Assembly (NCBI GenBank): GCA_036557185.1
Contig: DATBHZ010000117.1
Span: 1 to 64,000, forward strand
Length of the DNA stretch: 64,000 bases
Direction: 5' to 3'
Origin: DATBHZ01 sp036557185
GTDB lineage: Bacteria; Actinomycetota; Acidimicrobiia; IMCC26256; JAENVU01
Positions 7,130 to 15,798 of the stretch are shown here, one piece after another (position 1 is the first letter of the stretch; every line of letters starts with the position of its first letter). The translations under genes and the position numbers were made by a program. Below the pieces are notes generated by a model that did not search any database, had not been told where the DNA came from, and saw only the letters and a program-made list of their open reading frames with translations.

Positions 7130-8968
7130 CTAGCCCGCGACCTCTTCGCGGTCCGCAGCCACGCCCGCGTCGCCGGCCGTCTCGGAGGGCTCCGCGGAGG
7201 GCGCCGCCACAGGGACGGTGAAGAGGAACGTCGACCCCTCGCCGACCACGCTCTCGACCCAGAGGTCGCCGCCCTGCAGCTCGACGAAGCTCCGAGCGAT
7301 CGCCAACCCGATGCCGGTGCCGCGTCTCGGACGGTCTGCGAGATTGCTCTGGTAGAAGCGCTCGAAGATGCGTTCCAGATCCTCGGCCGCGACCCCGACT
7401 CCTTCGTCGCGCACCCAGACCAAGACGTCTTCGCCCTCGCTCGACGCACCGATCTCGAGCCTCGAACGCGGCTCCGAGAACTTCACGGCGTTCGACACGA
7501 GGTTCGTCATCACGTGCTTGAGGCTCTCCGGGTCCGCGAACGCCCACGTCTTCGGCGGGATCATCACGTCGACCGAGTGCTCCGCGAGGATCGGCTTGAT
7601 CTGCTCGAGCCACGCGAGCATGTAGGGCTCCAGCTCCGTCGGCTTCGGTGTGTTGTCGACGTGACCCGCGTCGATGCGCGTCAGGTCGAGGAGCTGCTCG
7701 ATCTGCAGCGCGAGCTCATCGGCGTTCGCGGAGGCCCGCTCGAGCATCCGGCGCCGCTGCTGGTCGTCCAGCCGGTCCCAATAGAGCAGGACGGTGTCGA
7801 CGAAGCCCTTCGCCGCCGTCAGCGGCGTGCGCAGCTCGTGTGACACCGTGCCGAGGAACTCGGACTTCAGACGGTCCGCCTCCTGGAGCTGTGCCGCGGC
7901 GTGGTGCTCGCGGTCGTAGGCCTGTGCGCGCGTGATGACGAGCGCCGCCTGGTCGGCATACCCCTCGAGCAGCGGCAGATCGTCGTCGCCCAGATCGGGC
8001 CGCGCGCGGAAGCACCCGACCAGCACACCGAACGTCACGCCGTCCGCACGAAGAGGAAGCGCGACGATCGCGCCGACACCCGCGTGGGCGAGTGAAGCGC
8101 CCCACAGATCCGAGAACCGTGCGTACCGGTCTCCGCGCAGCACATCGTCGACGATGATCGCGTGGCCGGTGCGCATCACGTCGCGGACGGGGCCTGCGAG
8201 CTCGTCGATGCGTTGCGAGTGCGGCCAGATCTCGCGCACCGCCTTCGGTGCAGCCGGGTACAGCGAGTCACCGTCTCGCAGCATCACGAAAGCGAACTTC
8301 GCATCGGCCGCATCGGTGACGGACTGCACGATGGAATCGAGTGTGGGCACCAGGCCGGGCACCGCGGTGACCGATCGGAGGGCGTGCTGCATGCGCTCGA
8401 GTCCCAGCGCGAGGCGCCGCTGCTCGCGGGTCACCTTGTCGACGACCAGAGCGGCTGCCAGCGTCAGGATCCCGAACAGGACCAGCGAGACCACGCTCAC
8501 TCGATCGTCGACCGGAGCCGACCACTGCGCGACGAGCGCCAGCACGATCGCGAGGCAGGTCGACTCCATGCCCCCGGCAAGGCCCGCGGCGCACGTGTCG
8601 ACGACGACCGTCACCAGGAATGCGAGCAGCATCGGAACCAGGAAGTGCGGAAGGATCAGCGTGCACGCAAAGATCGCGAGCATCCCGAGGAGCAAGACAC
8701 CACGGCGCGTGTTCAACCCGTGTCTGTCGCCGTAACGCTCGATCACCTCGGCGACGATCAGGTATCCCGAGAGCATCCCGGCAACCGCAAGGCGCTTCTC
8801 CCACATGATCGCCGGGATGCAGAGAAGGACGACGGCAGCAGCGAGCCCCGTGACCAGCCGCACTCGGGCCGCGGTCGCGGTGATCCTGACCTGCGACTCG
8901 CCGAACGGGTCTGCAGGGTCGAGCGCACGGCGCACGCGACGCAGGCTCGGGATCGGCATGGAGGCCAA
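7130..8968 (-). CDS. Orphan membrane sensor histidine kinase with GAF domain
   Basis: 612 residues. About six hydrophobic helices occupy residues 35-180, then a GAF-like domain (about 205-345), a HisKA dimerisation helix with phospho-acceptor H377 in SHELRTPL, and a HATPase_c domain with an N-box (NLVSNAVKFSEP), a DEGVG G1 box and RGTGIGLAIA. It therefore looks catalytically complete. No response-regulator gene lies next to it, so its partner must be elsewhere. An ATG three codons downstream is an alternative start. It ends 17 bases from the convergent dehydrogenase gene. Confidence 0.9.
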   Translation of the reverse strand: MASMPIPSLRRVRRALDPADPFGESQVRITATAARVRLVTGLAAAVVLLCIPAIMWEKRLAVAGMLSGYLIVAEVIERYGDRHGLNTRRGVLLLGMLAIFACTLILPHFLVPMLLAFLVTVVVDTCAAGLAGGMESTCLAIVLALVAQWSAPVDDRVSVVSLVLFGILTLAAALVVDKVTREQRRLALGLERMQHALRSVTAVPGLVPTLDSIVQSVTDAADAKFAFVMLRDGDSLYPAAPKAVREIWPHSQRIDELAGPVRDVMRTGHAIIVDDVLRGDRYARFSDLWGASLAHAGVGAIVALPLRADGVTFGVLVGCFRARPDLGDDDLPLLEGYADQAALVITRAQAYDREHHAAAQLQEADRLKSEFLGTVSHELRTPLTAAKGFVDTVLLYWDRLDDQQRRRMLERASANADELALQIEQLLDLTRIDAGHVDNTPKPTELEPYMLAWLEQIKPILAEHSVDVMIPPKTWAFADPESLKHVMTNLVSNAVKFSEPRSRLEIGASSEGEDVLVWVRDEGVGVAAEDLERIFERFYQSNLADRPRRGTGIGLAIARSFVELQGGDLWVESVVGEGSTFLFTVPVAAPSAEPSETAGDAGVAADREEVAG

Positions 8969-9029
8969 CGGTAGCGGTCGTCACTTAGGCTCGAAAGCCC
9001 ATGTCCGACCCGCTTCCGACACCCGAGCG

Positions 9030-9848
9030 ATGACAACGGAAGCAGCGGAGCGACGGGCCGGGCAACCCGTGCCGTGGACGAAGCCGGTGCGCGGCGGATG
9101 GGTCATCGAGGCCGCGCTGGGCGTCGCGATCTTCCTCGTGTACGACCAGGTGCGCGACAAGACGATGGGTACTGCGCACCAAGCGGCTATCCACGCTCGT
9201 CAGGTCGTGGACGTCGAACGGTTCTTCGGCATCTACCAGGAGCGACACATCCAGCACTGGTTCATCAACTGGCACTGGTTCCTGTCGTTCTGGAACATCT
9301 ACTACGGGACAATCCACTTCGTGCTTCCCGTTGTGGCGCTCGTCGTCCTGTACCACAAGACCCCGACGCGCTACCTGCGCTGGCGCAACACCCTGCTCAT
9401 CCTGCTCGCGCTCGGCCTCGTCGGCTTCTGGCTCTACCCGTTGACACCGCCGCGACTCATGCCCGCTTCGTACGGCTTCGTCGACACGGCGGCGCGGTTC
9501 TTCAACTTCGGACCCCAACAGCCGATCCACTACCTCCCGAACGGCGAACCGACTCCGGCATCGATCGCGGCCTTCGGCAATTTGTATGCAGCGATGCCGA
9601 GCCTGCACATGGGATGGTCGACATGGTCGGCGCTCGCGCTGCTGCCGGTGCTCCGGCGTCCCTGGTTGAAGGTCCTCGTGTGCCTCGACCCGGTGCTGAC
9701 CTTCTTCGCCATCGTCGTCACGGCGAACCACTGGATCCTGGACGCGATCGGCGGATGGGTCGCATTGGCAATCGCGTACGGACTCGCGGTCGTCCTCGAA
9801 CGTCTCTGCTACGACACCTCGCGCAGACGTCCGGTGTCCACGTCGTAG
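9030..9848 (+). CDS. PAP2-superfamily membrane phosphatase/phosphotransferase
   Basis: 272-residue multi-pass membrane protein of the PAP2/Aur1-like group. The active-site elements are PLTPPRLMP, then AAMPSLHMGWS (nucleophile region) and ANHWILDAIGGW (general base and acid). Relatives act on lipid phosphates or move a phospho-inositol or phospho-sugar head group. An inositol-related role is tempting because ino1 lies in the window, but this is inference. The ATG at 9030 is used. The 3' end overlaps the convergent carbonic anhydrase gene by 40 bases. Confidence 0.83.
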   Translation: MTTEAAERRAGQPVPWTKPVRGGWVIEAALGVAIFLVYDQVRDKTMGTAHQAAIHARQVVDVERFFGIYQERHIQHWFINWHWFLSFWNIYYGTIHFVLPVVALVVLYHKTPTRYLRWRNTLLILLALGLVGFWLYPLTPPRLMPASYGFVDTAARFFNFGPQQPIHYLPNGEPTPASIAAFGNLYAAMPSLHMGWSTWSALALLPVLRRPWLKVLVCLDPVLTFFAIVVTANHWILDAIGGWVALAIAYGLAVVLERLCYDTSRRRPVSTS

Positions 9849-10297
9849 ACGAACCCGCGCACATGGTCGGTGCACGGGATGAACGGGTTCGCCATGATCG
9901 TCGCCATCGACTCGCGGAGGTCCTCCTCGACGTCGCGGAAGGCCTCGAGTTCGAACGGCAGGCGCGCTCCGGTGTCGTGCTCGATCGCCGCCCTCACCTC
10001 TTCGTCGCGGAAAGTCGTCATAGCGCAGTCGGTGTGGTGGATCAGGACGATCTCCTCCGTCCCGAGCAGCCGCTGCGAGATCACGAGCGAGCGAATCGCA
10101 TCCTCGGTCGCGACGCCTCCGGCATTGCGGATGACATGTGCATCGCCCTCTCGGAGCCCGAGCACCTGCACCGGGTCGAGCCGCGCGTCCATGCACGCGA
10201 GCACCGCGACCTTCGGCGCCGGTTTGCGGGAGGCATCCTTCGCGAACGACTCTGCGAAGACCGCGTTGTTCGCGACGAGGTCGTCGGTTGCCGACAT
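9809..10297 (-). CDS. Beta-class carbonic anhydrase
   Basis: 162-residue zinc enzyme for reversible CO2 hydration. The zinc ligands appear in VLACMDARLD (Cys, with the Asp-Arg dyad) and LIHHTDC (His and Cys). Size and pattern fit the small type II beta enzymes such as mycobacterial CanA. The ATG at 10297 has an AAGGA-type Shine-Dalgarno at good spacing; an ATG three codons upstream is possible. It diverges from a Ddn-like gene 56 bases away. Confidence 0.9.
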   Translation of the reverse strand: MSATDDLVANNAVFAESFAKDASRKPAPKVAVLACMDARLDPVQVLGLREGDAHVIRNAGGVATEDAIRSLVISQRLLGTEEIVLIHHTDCAMTTFRDEEVRAAIEHDTGARLPFELEAFRDVEEDLRESMATIMANPFIPCTDHVRGFVYDVDTGRLREVS

Positions 10298-10353
10298 CGA
10301 TGCCATCCTTGCACGCGCGCGACGCGGCTCTGCAGCGGTAGTAGAACCGGAGC

Positions 10354-10791
10354 ATGCCACTCGAAGGGACGTACGAACCCAGCCCCTGGGCGCCGATCGC
10401 GGAGCAGGTCACTCTGTTCGAATCGACAGGCGGGCGAGAGGGCGCTGAGCTCCAAGGCAAGCCCTGCGTCATCCTCTGGACGAAGGGTCGCCACTCCGGG
10501 AAGATCCGCAAGACGCCGTTGATGCGCGTCAACGATGGTGACCGGTACGCGGTCGTGGCCTCGTTGGGCGGCGCGCCGAAGCACCCGGTGTGGTACCTCA
10601 ACCTCGTCGAGAATCCGACGGTCAGCCTGCAGGACGGCCCCGACCTCCGGGACTACACGGCACACGTCGCCACAGGTGACGAGAAGGTGGAGTGGTGGAG
10701 ACGCGCGACCGCCGTCTGGCCCGCGTACGACGACTACCAGGCGTCGACCAGCCGCGAGATCCCGCTCGTCATCCTCGAGCCTGTGGCCTGA
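10354..10791 (+). CDS. Deazaflavin (F420)-dependent nitroreductase-family protein
   Basis: 145 residues of the Ddn/FDOR split-barrel family found mainly in actinobacteria that make coenzyme F420. The family signatures are visible: VILWTKGRHSGKIRKTPLMR (cofactor-binding start), then AVVASLGGAPKHPVWYLNL and the C-terminal EIPLVILEPV. Substrates of most members are unknown; several reduce quinones or nitro compounds. The 3' end overlaps the convergent TetR gene by 23 bases. A second family member lies 540 bases downstream on the other strand. Confidence 0.88.
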   Translation: MPLEGTYEPSPWAPIAEQVTLFESTGGREGAELQGKPCVILWTKGRHSGKIRKTPLMRVNDGDRYAVVASLGGAPKHPVWYLNLVENPTVSLQDGPDLRDYTAHVATGDEKVEWWRRATAVWPAYDDYQASTSREIPLVILEPVA

Positions 10792-11335
10792 ACGCCTCGG
10801 CACCGGCCTTCCAGGTGCGGTCGAGCTTCGAGTCCGGCGGGAACCGGTCGTCGATCTCGAGGATCACCATGCCGTGGGCGAACGCCCAGAGAGCCTGCGC
10901 GGTGTCCTCGTCTGTCGTGACGAGGAAGAACGGCTCGCCGGCCCACTCCTCGAGCTCTGGGGTCATCGCATCGCGCCGGAGCGGGCCCGCGGTAGCGAGC
11001 CGATAGAGCTCCGGGTGCGCGACGCAGTACACGCGATATGCCTGCAGGACGCGCGCGATCGCGCCACGCGTGCCGCCGCCTGCGGCCTCGTGGAGCACGA
11101 CGCCGAGCTCGGCCATCGCGGCCTCGACGAGACCGAGCTCGAGCTCGGCCTTGTTCGGGAAGTGCTTGTAGATCGACGGTGCCTGTATCCCGAGCTTCGT
11201 CCCGAGCCGCCGCATGGTGAGCGATTCGCTGCCCTCGGTCTCAAGGATCTCCCGCGCGGCGGCGAGCACCTCCGCCGCGCGAGCCGACCGCTGGCGCATC
11301 GGCTCCGGTGCCGGCGCCGGCGCCCGCGAGCTCAT
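10769..11335 (-). CDS. TetR-family transcriptional regulator
   Basis: 188 residues. The N-terminal helix-turn-helix is clear (LTMRRLGTKLGIQAPSIYKH, about 40-59), followed by a ligand-binding domain with the WHG-like segment LWAFAHGMVILEI. The ATG overlaps the stop of the upstream Ddn-like gene (ATGA), so the two are translationally coupled. Duplicated palindromes lie just upstream of the pair. The likely job is auto-repression plus control of the reductase gene. Confidence 0.9.
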   Translation of the reverse strand: MSSRAPAPAPEPMRQRSARAAEVLAAAREILETEGSESLTMRRLGTKLGIQAPSIYKHFPNKAELELGLVEAAMAELGVVLHEAAGGGTRGAIARVLQAYRVYCVAHPELYRLATAGPLRRDAMTPELEEWAGEPFFLVTTDEDTAQALWAFAHGMVILEIDDRFPPDSKLDRTWKAGAEAFRPQARG

Positions 11336-11799
11336 CGCACCTCGGGCTCGAGCCGGAAGACCGGGTGTCGGGGAGCGATGCGCGCGATCTCGTCGTCGCT
11401 CGAATCTGCGGTCGCACCGTCGAAGAACACGCCGCTCTCGGCCCTCCACCGGCGGACGTAGGCACGAAGGATCCGAGGCTTCTCCTCGTCGGCCAGCTCG
11501 TGCGCGACGTAGTGGTCGCGGCGGCGGCCGAGCAGCAGCACCACTTCGCCTGCTCCACGAGCGTTCCGCACCCATTCCGTGTCGCCGCGCGGCGCCACGA
11601 GATAGGAGCGCCCCTCGACGGCCAGGAGGTTCACCGGGTTCCGCCGCGGGAGACCGCTGCGGCGCCCGCGCACCTCGAGGATCCGGCTCCCCCACACGCT
11701 GACACCGAGACGCGTGAGTCCCATCACGCATCGGTTCATGACGTTGCGGGTGAACCAGTCCGGCTCCCGGTAATGCGTCGGGGTGGGGATTGTGCTCAT
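11332..11799 (-). CDS. Deazaflavin-dependent nitroreductase-family protein, second copy
   Basis: 155-residue Ddn-like split-barrel protein. The cofactor-binding segment reads ILEVRGRRSGLPRRNPVNLL and is followed by YLVAPRGDTEWVRNARGAG, both typical of F420-binding family members. It is the first gene of a two-gene unit with the TetR regulator (4-base ATGA overlap). The start at 11799 follows directly on the operator region. The reaction is unknown; an inducible detoxifying or quinone-reducing role is inferred from the TetR pairing. Confidence 0.88.
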   Translation of the reverse strand: MSTIPTPTHYREPDWFTRNVMNRCVMGLTRLGVSVWGSRILEVRGRRSGLPRRNPVNLLAVEGRSYLVAPRGDTEWVRNARGAGEVVLLLGRRRDHYVAHELADEEKPRILRAYVRRWRAESGVFFDGATADSSDDEIARIAPRHPVFRLEPEVR

Positions 11800-11833
11800 C
11801 GGAGTGCTCGCTCTCTGCTCATCGTGCTCTCGT

Positions 11834-11880
11834 CCATACTGAGCTAACGCTGTTAGCCATACTGGGCTAACAGCGTTCAC
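11834..11880. promoter_or_regulatory. Duplicated TetR-type operator
   Basis: The perfect palindrome GCTAAC-GCT-GTTAGC is at 11843-11857. A second copy with one weaker arm, GCTAAC-AGC-GTTCAC, is at 11866-11880. Both lie in a 23-bp direct repeat that starts with CCATACTG (11834 and 11857). The array begins 35 bases upstream of the Ddn-like gene that leads the tetR operon, and is the natural binding site for that regulator. Confidence 0.7.
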
Positions 11881-12036
11881 GCTGTCAAGAGGGGCTCGCC
11901 GGTGCTCGGCGAAGGGGGCGCAGCGGGACGGATCTGTTACCGTCACCGGCCGCGTCTGCGCGGGACGGGGAGCGATGGACGACGAAGGCACTCGGACCAG
12001 GCGGTGGGCAGGGAAGCCGCGAAGGGCCTGCCTCCG

Positions 12037-12876
12037 ATGATGCACGTCGTCACCGTCCACTTCATGGACGACCGCTGGATCGGCCCGCAGCTGCGCTTCA
12101 TGAAGCGCCACCTGCCTGCGGAGCACCGTGTCTACGGCTGCCTGAACGGGATCGATCCCGCCTGGCGTGACGTCTTCCACGCGACGTTCGATCTCGAAGG
12201 GAAGCACGCCGACAAGCTCAACGAGCTCGCAGGCATCGTGACGCGGTCGGGCGCGGCTCCGGAGGATCTCCTGCTGTTCATCGACGGCGACGCCTTCCCG
12301 ATCGCGCCGGTCGACCGGGAGCTGCTCGGCGGCACACCGCTCGCGGCCGTTCGTCAGGACGAGTGCAACGGCGACAAGCAGCCGCACCCTTCCTTCTGCC
12401 TCACCACCGTCGGGTTCTGGAACGAGATCGGCGGGGACTGGCGCCAGGGATACCAGTGGGAGGTCGAGATGGGCGGCACCATGACCGACGTCGGCGGCAA
12501 CCTGCTCGGCCTCCTGGAGCGCAACAACATCACGTGGCGGCCGCTCTTGAGGAGCAACCCGCTCCCGCCCGAGGATCCGATGCTGTTCGGAATCTACGCG
12601 GACGTCGTGTACCACCACGGAGCCGGGTTCAGGGTCCCCAAGTCGCGGCAGATGATCATGCAGAGCCGTCAAGGGGTGCTGCGCGCCTCATCCGATGCTC
12701 GCACACCCGCGTGGGTGCCGGTGGTGGGGCGCCTCGAGCGCTCGGCGCGCTACCGGCTCGCCGACTACCGGCACCGCAAGCAGCTCTCGGAACTCGCCGG
12801 CAAGGCGACCACGTCGAGCGACGAGGTGTTCCGCAAGATCCTCACCGACGACGAGTTCTACAAGGAGCTTCGCTGA
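12037..12876 (+). CDS. Putative glycosyltransferase-like protein
   Basis: 279 residues. The N-terminal half resembles a GT-A sugar transferase core: VVTVHFMDDRW at the start and a DxD-type metal site in LLFIDGDAFPI. The middle has conserved-looking aromatic and glycine-rich segments (QGYQWEVEMGGTMTDVGGN). No signal peptide or membrane helix is seen. The donor and acceptor are not predictable, and I do not recognise a named family with certainty. The ATG at 12037 follows a weak Shine-Dalgarno; a longer upstream frame exists but has no typical coding character. It converges on the DUF2252 gene. Confidence 0.7.
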   Translation: MMHVVTVHFMDDRWIGPQLRFMKRHLPAEHRVYGCLNGIDPAWRDVFHATFDLEGKHADKLNELAGIVTRSGAAPEDLLLFIDGDAFPIAPVDRELLGGTPLAAVRQDECNGDKQPHPSFCLTTVGFWNEIGGDWRQGYQWEVEMGGTMTDVGGNLLGLLERNNITWRPLLRSNPLPPEDPMLFGIYADVVYHHGAGFRVPKSRQMIMQSRQGVLRASSDARTPAWVPVVGRLERSARYRLADYRHRKQLSELAGKATTSSDEVFRKILTDDEFYKELR

Positions 12877-12888
12877 GAAGACCGTTGC

Positions 12889-14247
12889 TCAGGCAACGGC
12901 GAGCAAGCCGCTGCGCGCTGCGTCGGTGAGCTCCGCGTGATCGCGCTCCGTCTGGTCGGCATACGCCTCGGCGAAGCGGTGGAAGCCGCGGGCCAGCCGG
13001 GCGCCGCCGCCGCAGTAGCCGGCGAGCAATGAAGGGTTCACGGATCGAGCGTGCGCTCGGGCGAGCGCGGCGGCACACAGCTCCGAGTACACGACGAGCG
13101 ACCTCGGGGTCGTCCGCTCGACGCGTATCGAGCCCTTCATGTCCCAGAGCTGGCGCACGTAGTAGTCGCGGCCTCCCGGACCGGCGCTCCAACCCAGCAG
13201 CGGGTCACCGGCCGCCTGCATAATCGTCTGGCCCTCGACGACGCGGCGCCCGTGATGCGTGTAGATACTCCGGCCGACGTGGGGCTCGAGCACCGACGCT
13301 TCGGCCTCTTTCACCTGGAGCACCAGCGGGTCATCGTCGGTGGTCCCGACTCCGATCGCGATCGCGCACCGCGTCCCCACGCTCCCGACGCCCACGACCT
13401 TGCGCGCGGCGTCGACAGGCGTGAACTGGTCGAGCAGGTGCGCACGGTCCGCCGAGAGCGTGGACCGATAGCCCTCGAGGAACGCGAGCACATGCTCGAT
13501 GTCGAAGTCGTCCGTGTGCTCGGTCCATGGCGGATCGTCGATGATCGTGCGCCTGCCGTCACGGACAATCGTGAGCTTCTCGAACGCGCGTCGCGCGTCC
13601 TTCGTCCGTGCCTTCGCCACGAGCCGGCGCGCCGCCTTCCGATCCGCCCGTGATTCGAGGCCTTCGAGCACTTCGTCGGCCGTGACATCGGCGTACCAGA
13701 CGCCGAGCGTCGTGAGCTTCGCCAGCTGCGCGAGCGTGCGCGCGTACGTCACGACACACGCTTCGGTTGCAGCTTGCGCGTCGGTGGTCGTGAATCCCCG
13801 CGACCTCGCTGCCAGCACGACGCTCGCGGCGAGCCGTGCGAGGTCCCACTCCCACGGGCCGGGATGCGTCTCGTCGAAGTCGTTCACGTCGAAGACGATC
13901 CGGCGCTCGGCCGTCGCGAACACCCCGAAGTTCAAGAGGTGCGCGTCGCCACATGCCTGCACCCGGATGCCGGTCGCCGGGTGTCCCGCCAGGTCGCAGG
14001 CCATCACAGCCGCCGCACCGCGGAAGAACGCGAACGGCGACTCCAGCATACGACCGTACCGGAGTGGAACGAGCTCGGGTATGCGCGTCGCGGCTTGGCG
14101 CTCGAGGATCGCCAGAGGATCGCGGTGCTCCGAAGGCCGCCAGTCACCGAACGAGTCGCGCTCGAAGGACTCGCGCACGGCACGCCCGGCCGCGCGCAGC
14201 TCGTCGCGCCCTCGCTCCACCGGTTCCGTGATCTTCGAGGCTCGCAC
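12889..14247 (-). CDS. DUF2252 family protein
   Basis: 452-residue member of the DUF2252 family, common in actinobacteria and without assigned function. Typical landmarks are FFRGAAAVMACDLAGHPATG, CGDAHLLNFGVFA, FDVNDFDETHPGPWEWDLAR and, late in the protein, YYVRQLWDMKGS. The HxxN and D-x-N-D segments resemble the catalytic loop of small-molecule kinases, which suggests a kinase-like fold, but no activity is established here. It stands alone between two convergent or divergent neighbours. Confidence 0.85.
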   Translation of the reverse strand: MRASKITEPVERGRDELRAAGRAVRESFERDSFGDWRPSEHRDPLAILERQAATRIPELVPLRYGRMLESPFAFFRGAAAVMACDLAGHPATGIRVQACGDAHLLNFGVFATAERRIVFDVNDFDETHPGPWEWDLARLAASVVLAARSRGFTTTDAQAATEACVVTYARTLAQLAKLTTLGVWYADVTADEVLEGLESRADRKAARRLVAKARTKDARRAFEKLTIVRDGRRTIIDDPPWTEHTDDFDIEHVLAFLEGYRSTLSADRAHLLDQFTPVDAARKVVGVGSVGTRCAIAIGVGTTDDDPLVLQVKEAEASVLEPHVGRSIYTHHGRRVVEGQTIMQAAGDPLLGWSAGPGGRDYYVRQLWDMKGSIRVERTTPRSLVVYSELCAAALARAHARSVNPSLLAGYCGGGARLARGFHRFAEAYADQTERDHAELTDAARSGLLAVA

Positions 14248-14368
14248 GAAGCTCCGTCTCCCGCCGCCCGGTGCCCGCCGGGAACGCTAACGCCTGCCGA
14301 CGGCTCGGCGGTCTCGAGCAGACAAGACGTGGCGCGTCGCACGCGCGCCGACCTCGTAGCGTGACGGC

Positions 14369-15793
14369 GTGGCGCGGGAGTACGACGCCGTTGTCGTCGG
14401 ATCTGGTCCGAACGGCCTGGTGGCGGCGGTCACGCTCGCGCGCGCTGGATGGAAGGTCCTCGTCCTCGAAGCCGCAGACCGGCCTGGGGGCGGCACCCGC
14501 TCCGAGGAGCTGACCCTGCCCGGGCTGACACACGACGTCTGCTCTGCGATACATCCGCTCGCCGTCGGCTCGCCGGCGTTCCGTGCTCTGCCGCTGCACG
14601 AGCACGGCCTCACCTGGGTGCATCCCGACGTGCCGCTCGTGCACCCTCTCGACGGTGGCGACGCGGTCGTCCTCGATCGTTCCGTGGATGTCACCGCGCA
14701 AGGGCTCGGCGCGGACGGCGACGCGTACCGTCGCCTCTTCGAGCCGTTGGTGAGCGCCGGTATGGGCCTCGTCGACGACTTGCTCTCGCCGTTGCGCATC
14801 CCACCGCGGCATCCGCTGGCAGTCGCTCGATACGGCCTCGACGGAATCCGCTCCACCGTCGCCGTCGCCCGCTCACGTTTCGAGACCGAGGAGGCGCGCG
14901 CGCTGTTCGCGGGGCTCTCCGGTCACTCCATGCTCTCGCTGCGCGCACCCATGACGGCCGGGTTCGGAATGGTCCTCGCGGCCCTCGGGCATCTGGTGGG
15001 CTGGCCGATGCCACGCGGCGGGTCGCAAAGCATCGCCTCGGCACTCGTCTCGCTCCTCGAGGCGCACGACGGCGAGGTCGTAACCGGCCGGCGCGTCACG
15101 AGCTTGCACGACCTCCCCGACGCCCGCGCAACGATGCTCGACGTCACGCCGCGCCAAGTACTGCACCTGTTCGGTTACCAGCTGCCGCCACGCTACGCGC
15201 GCCGGTTGGCGCGATACCGCCACGGTGTGGGCGTGTGGAAGGTCGATTGGGCGCTCGACGCGCCGATCCCCTGGTCGGCGCCCGAGTGCCGGCGCGCGGC
15301 CACCGTCCACCTCGGTGCGACACTTCCCGAGATCGCCGCGGCAGAGGACGAGGTCCAGGCGGGCCGGCATCCCCGTCGTCCACTCGTCCTGCTCGTGCAA
15401 CCGACCTTGTTCGACGACACTCGGGCGCCGGCGGGCATGCACACAGCCTGGGCGTACTGCCACGTCCCGAACGGATCAACCGTCGACATGACGGCACACA
15501 TCGAGGACCAGGTCGAGCGGTTCGCGCCCGGCTTCCGCACGACCATCCTTGCGCGGCACGTGATGAGCCCGTCAGGGCTCGAAGCGCACGACGCGAACTA
15601 CGTCGGCGGCGACATCAACGGTGGCGTGGCCGACATCCGCCAATTCGCGGCGAGGCCCGTCGCGTCACTGCACCCGTGGCGGCTCCCGGTCAAAGGCATG
15701 TACCTGTGCTCCGCATCGACACCGCCGGGCGGTGGCGTGCACGGGATGTGCGGGTGGCAGGCAGCGCGCGAAGCGCTCCGGCGCGAACGCTGA
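14369..15793 (+). CDS. FAD-dependent oxidoreductase, phytoene-desaturase-like
   Basis: 474 residues with a dinucleotide-binding N-terminus (AVVVGSGPNGLVAAVTLARAG) and the C-terminal FAD motif region (GMYLCSASTPPGGGVHGMCG) of the phytoene dehydrogenase/CrtI-like amine oxidase superfamily. No phytoene synthase or other carotenoid gene is nearby, so the substrate is unknown; many actinobacterial paralogues are uncharacterised. The GTG start at 14369 places the Rossmann motif within the first ten residues, as expected. Confidence 0.87.
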   Translation: MAREYDAVVVGSGPNGLVAAVTLARAGWKVLVLEAADRPGGGTRSEELTLPGLTHDVCSAIHPLAVGSPAFRALPLHEHGLTWVHPDVPLVHPLDGGDAVVLDRSVDVTAQGLGADGDAYRRLFEPLVSAGMGLVDDLLSPLRIPPRHPLAVARYGLDGIRSTVAVARSRFETEEARALFAGLSGHSMLSLRAPMTAGFGMVLAALGHLVGWPMPRGGSQSIASALVSLLEAHDGEVVTGRRVTSLHDLPDARATMLDVTPRQVLHLFGYQLPPRYARRLARYRHGVGVWKVDWALDAPIPWSAPECRRAATVHLGATLPEIAAAEDEVQAGRHPRRPLVLLVQPTLFDDTRAPAGMHTAWAYCHVPNGSTVDMTAHIEDQVERFAPGFRTTILARHVMSPSGLEAHDANYVGGDINGGVADIRQFAARPVASLHPWRLPVKGMYLCSASTPPGGGVHGMCGWQAAREALRRER

Positions 15794-15798
15794 CCCAC

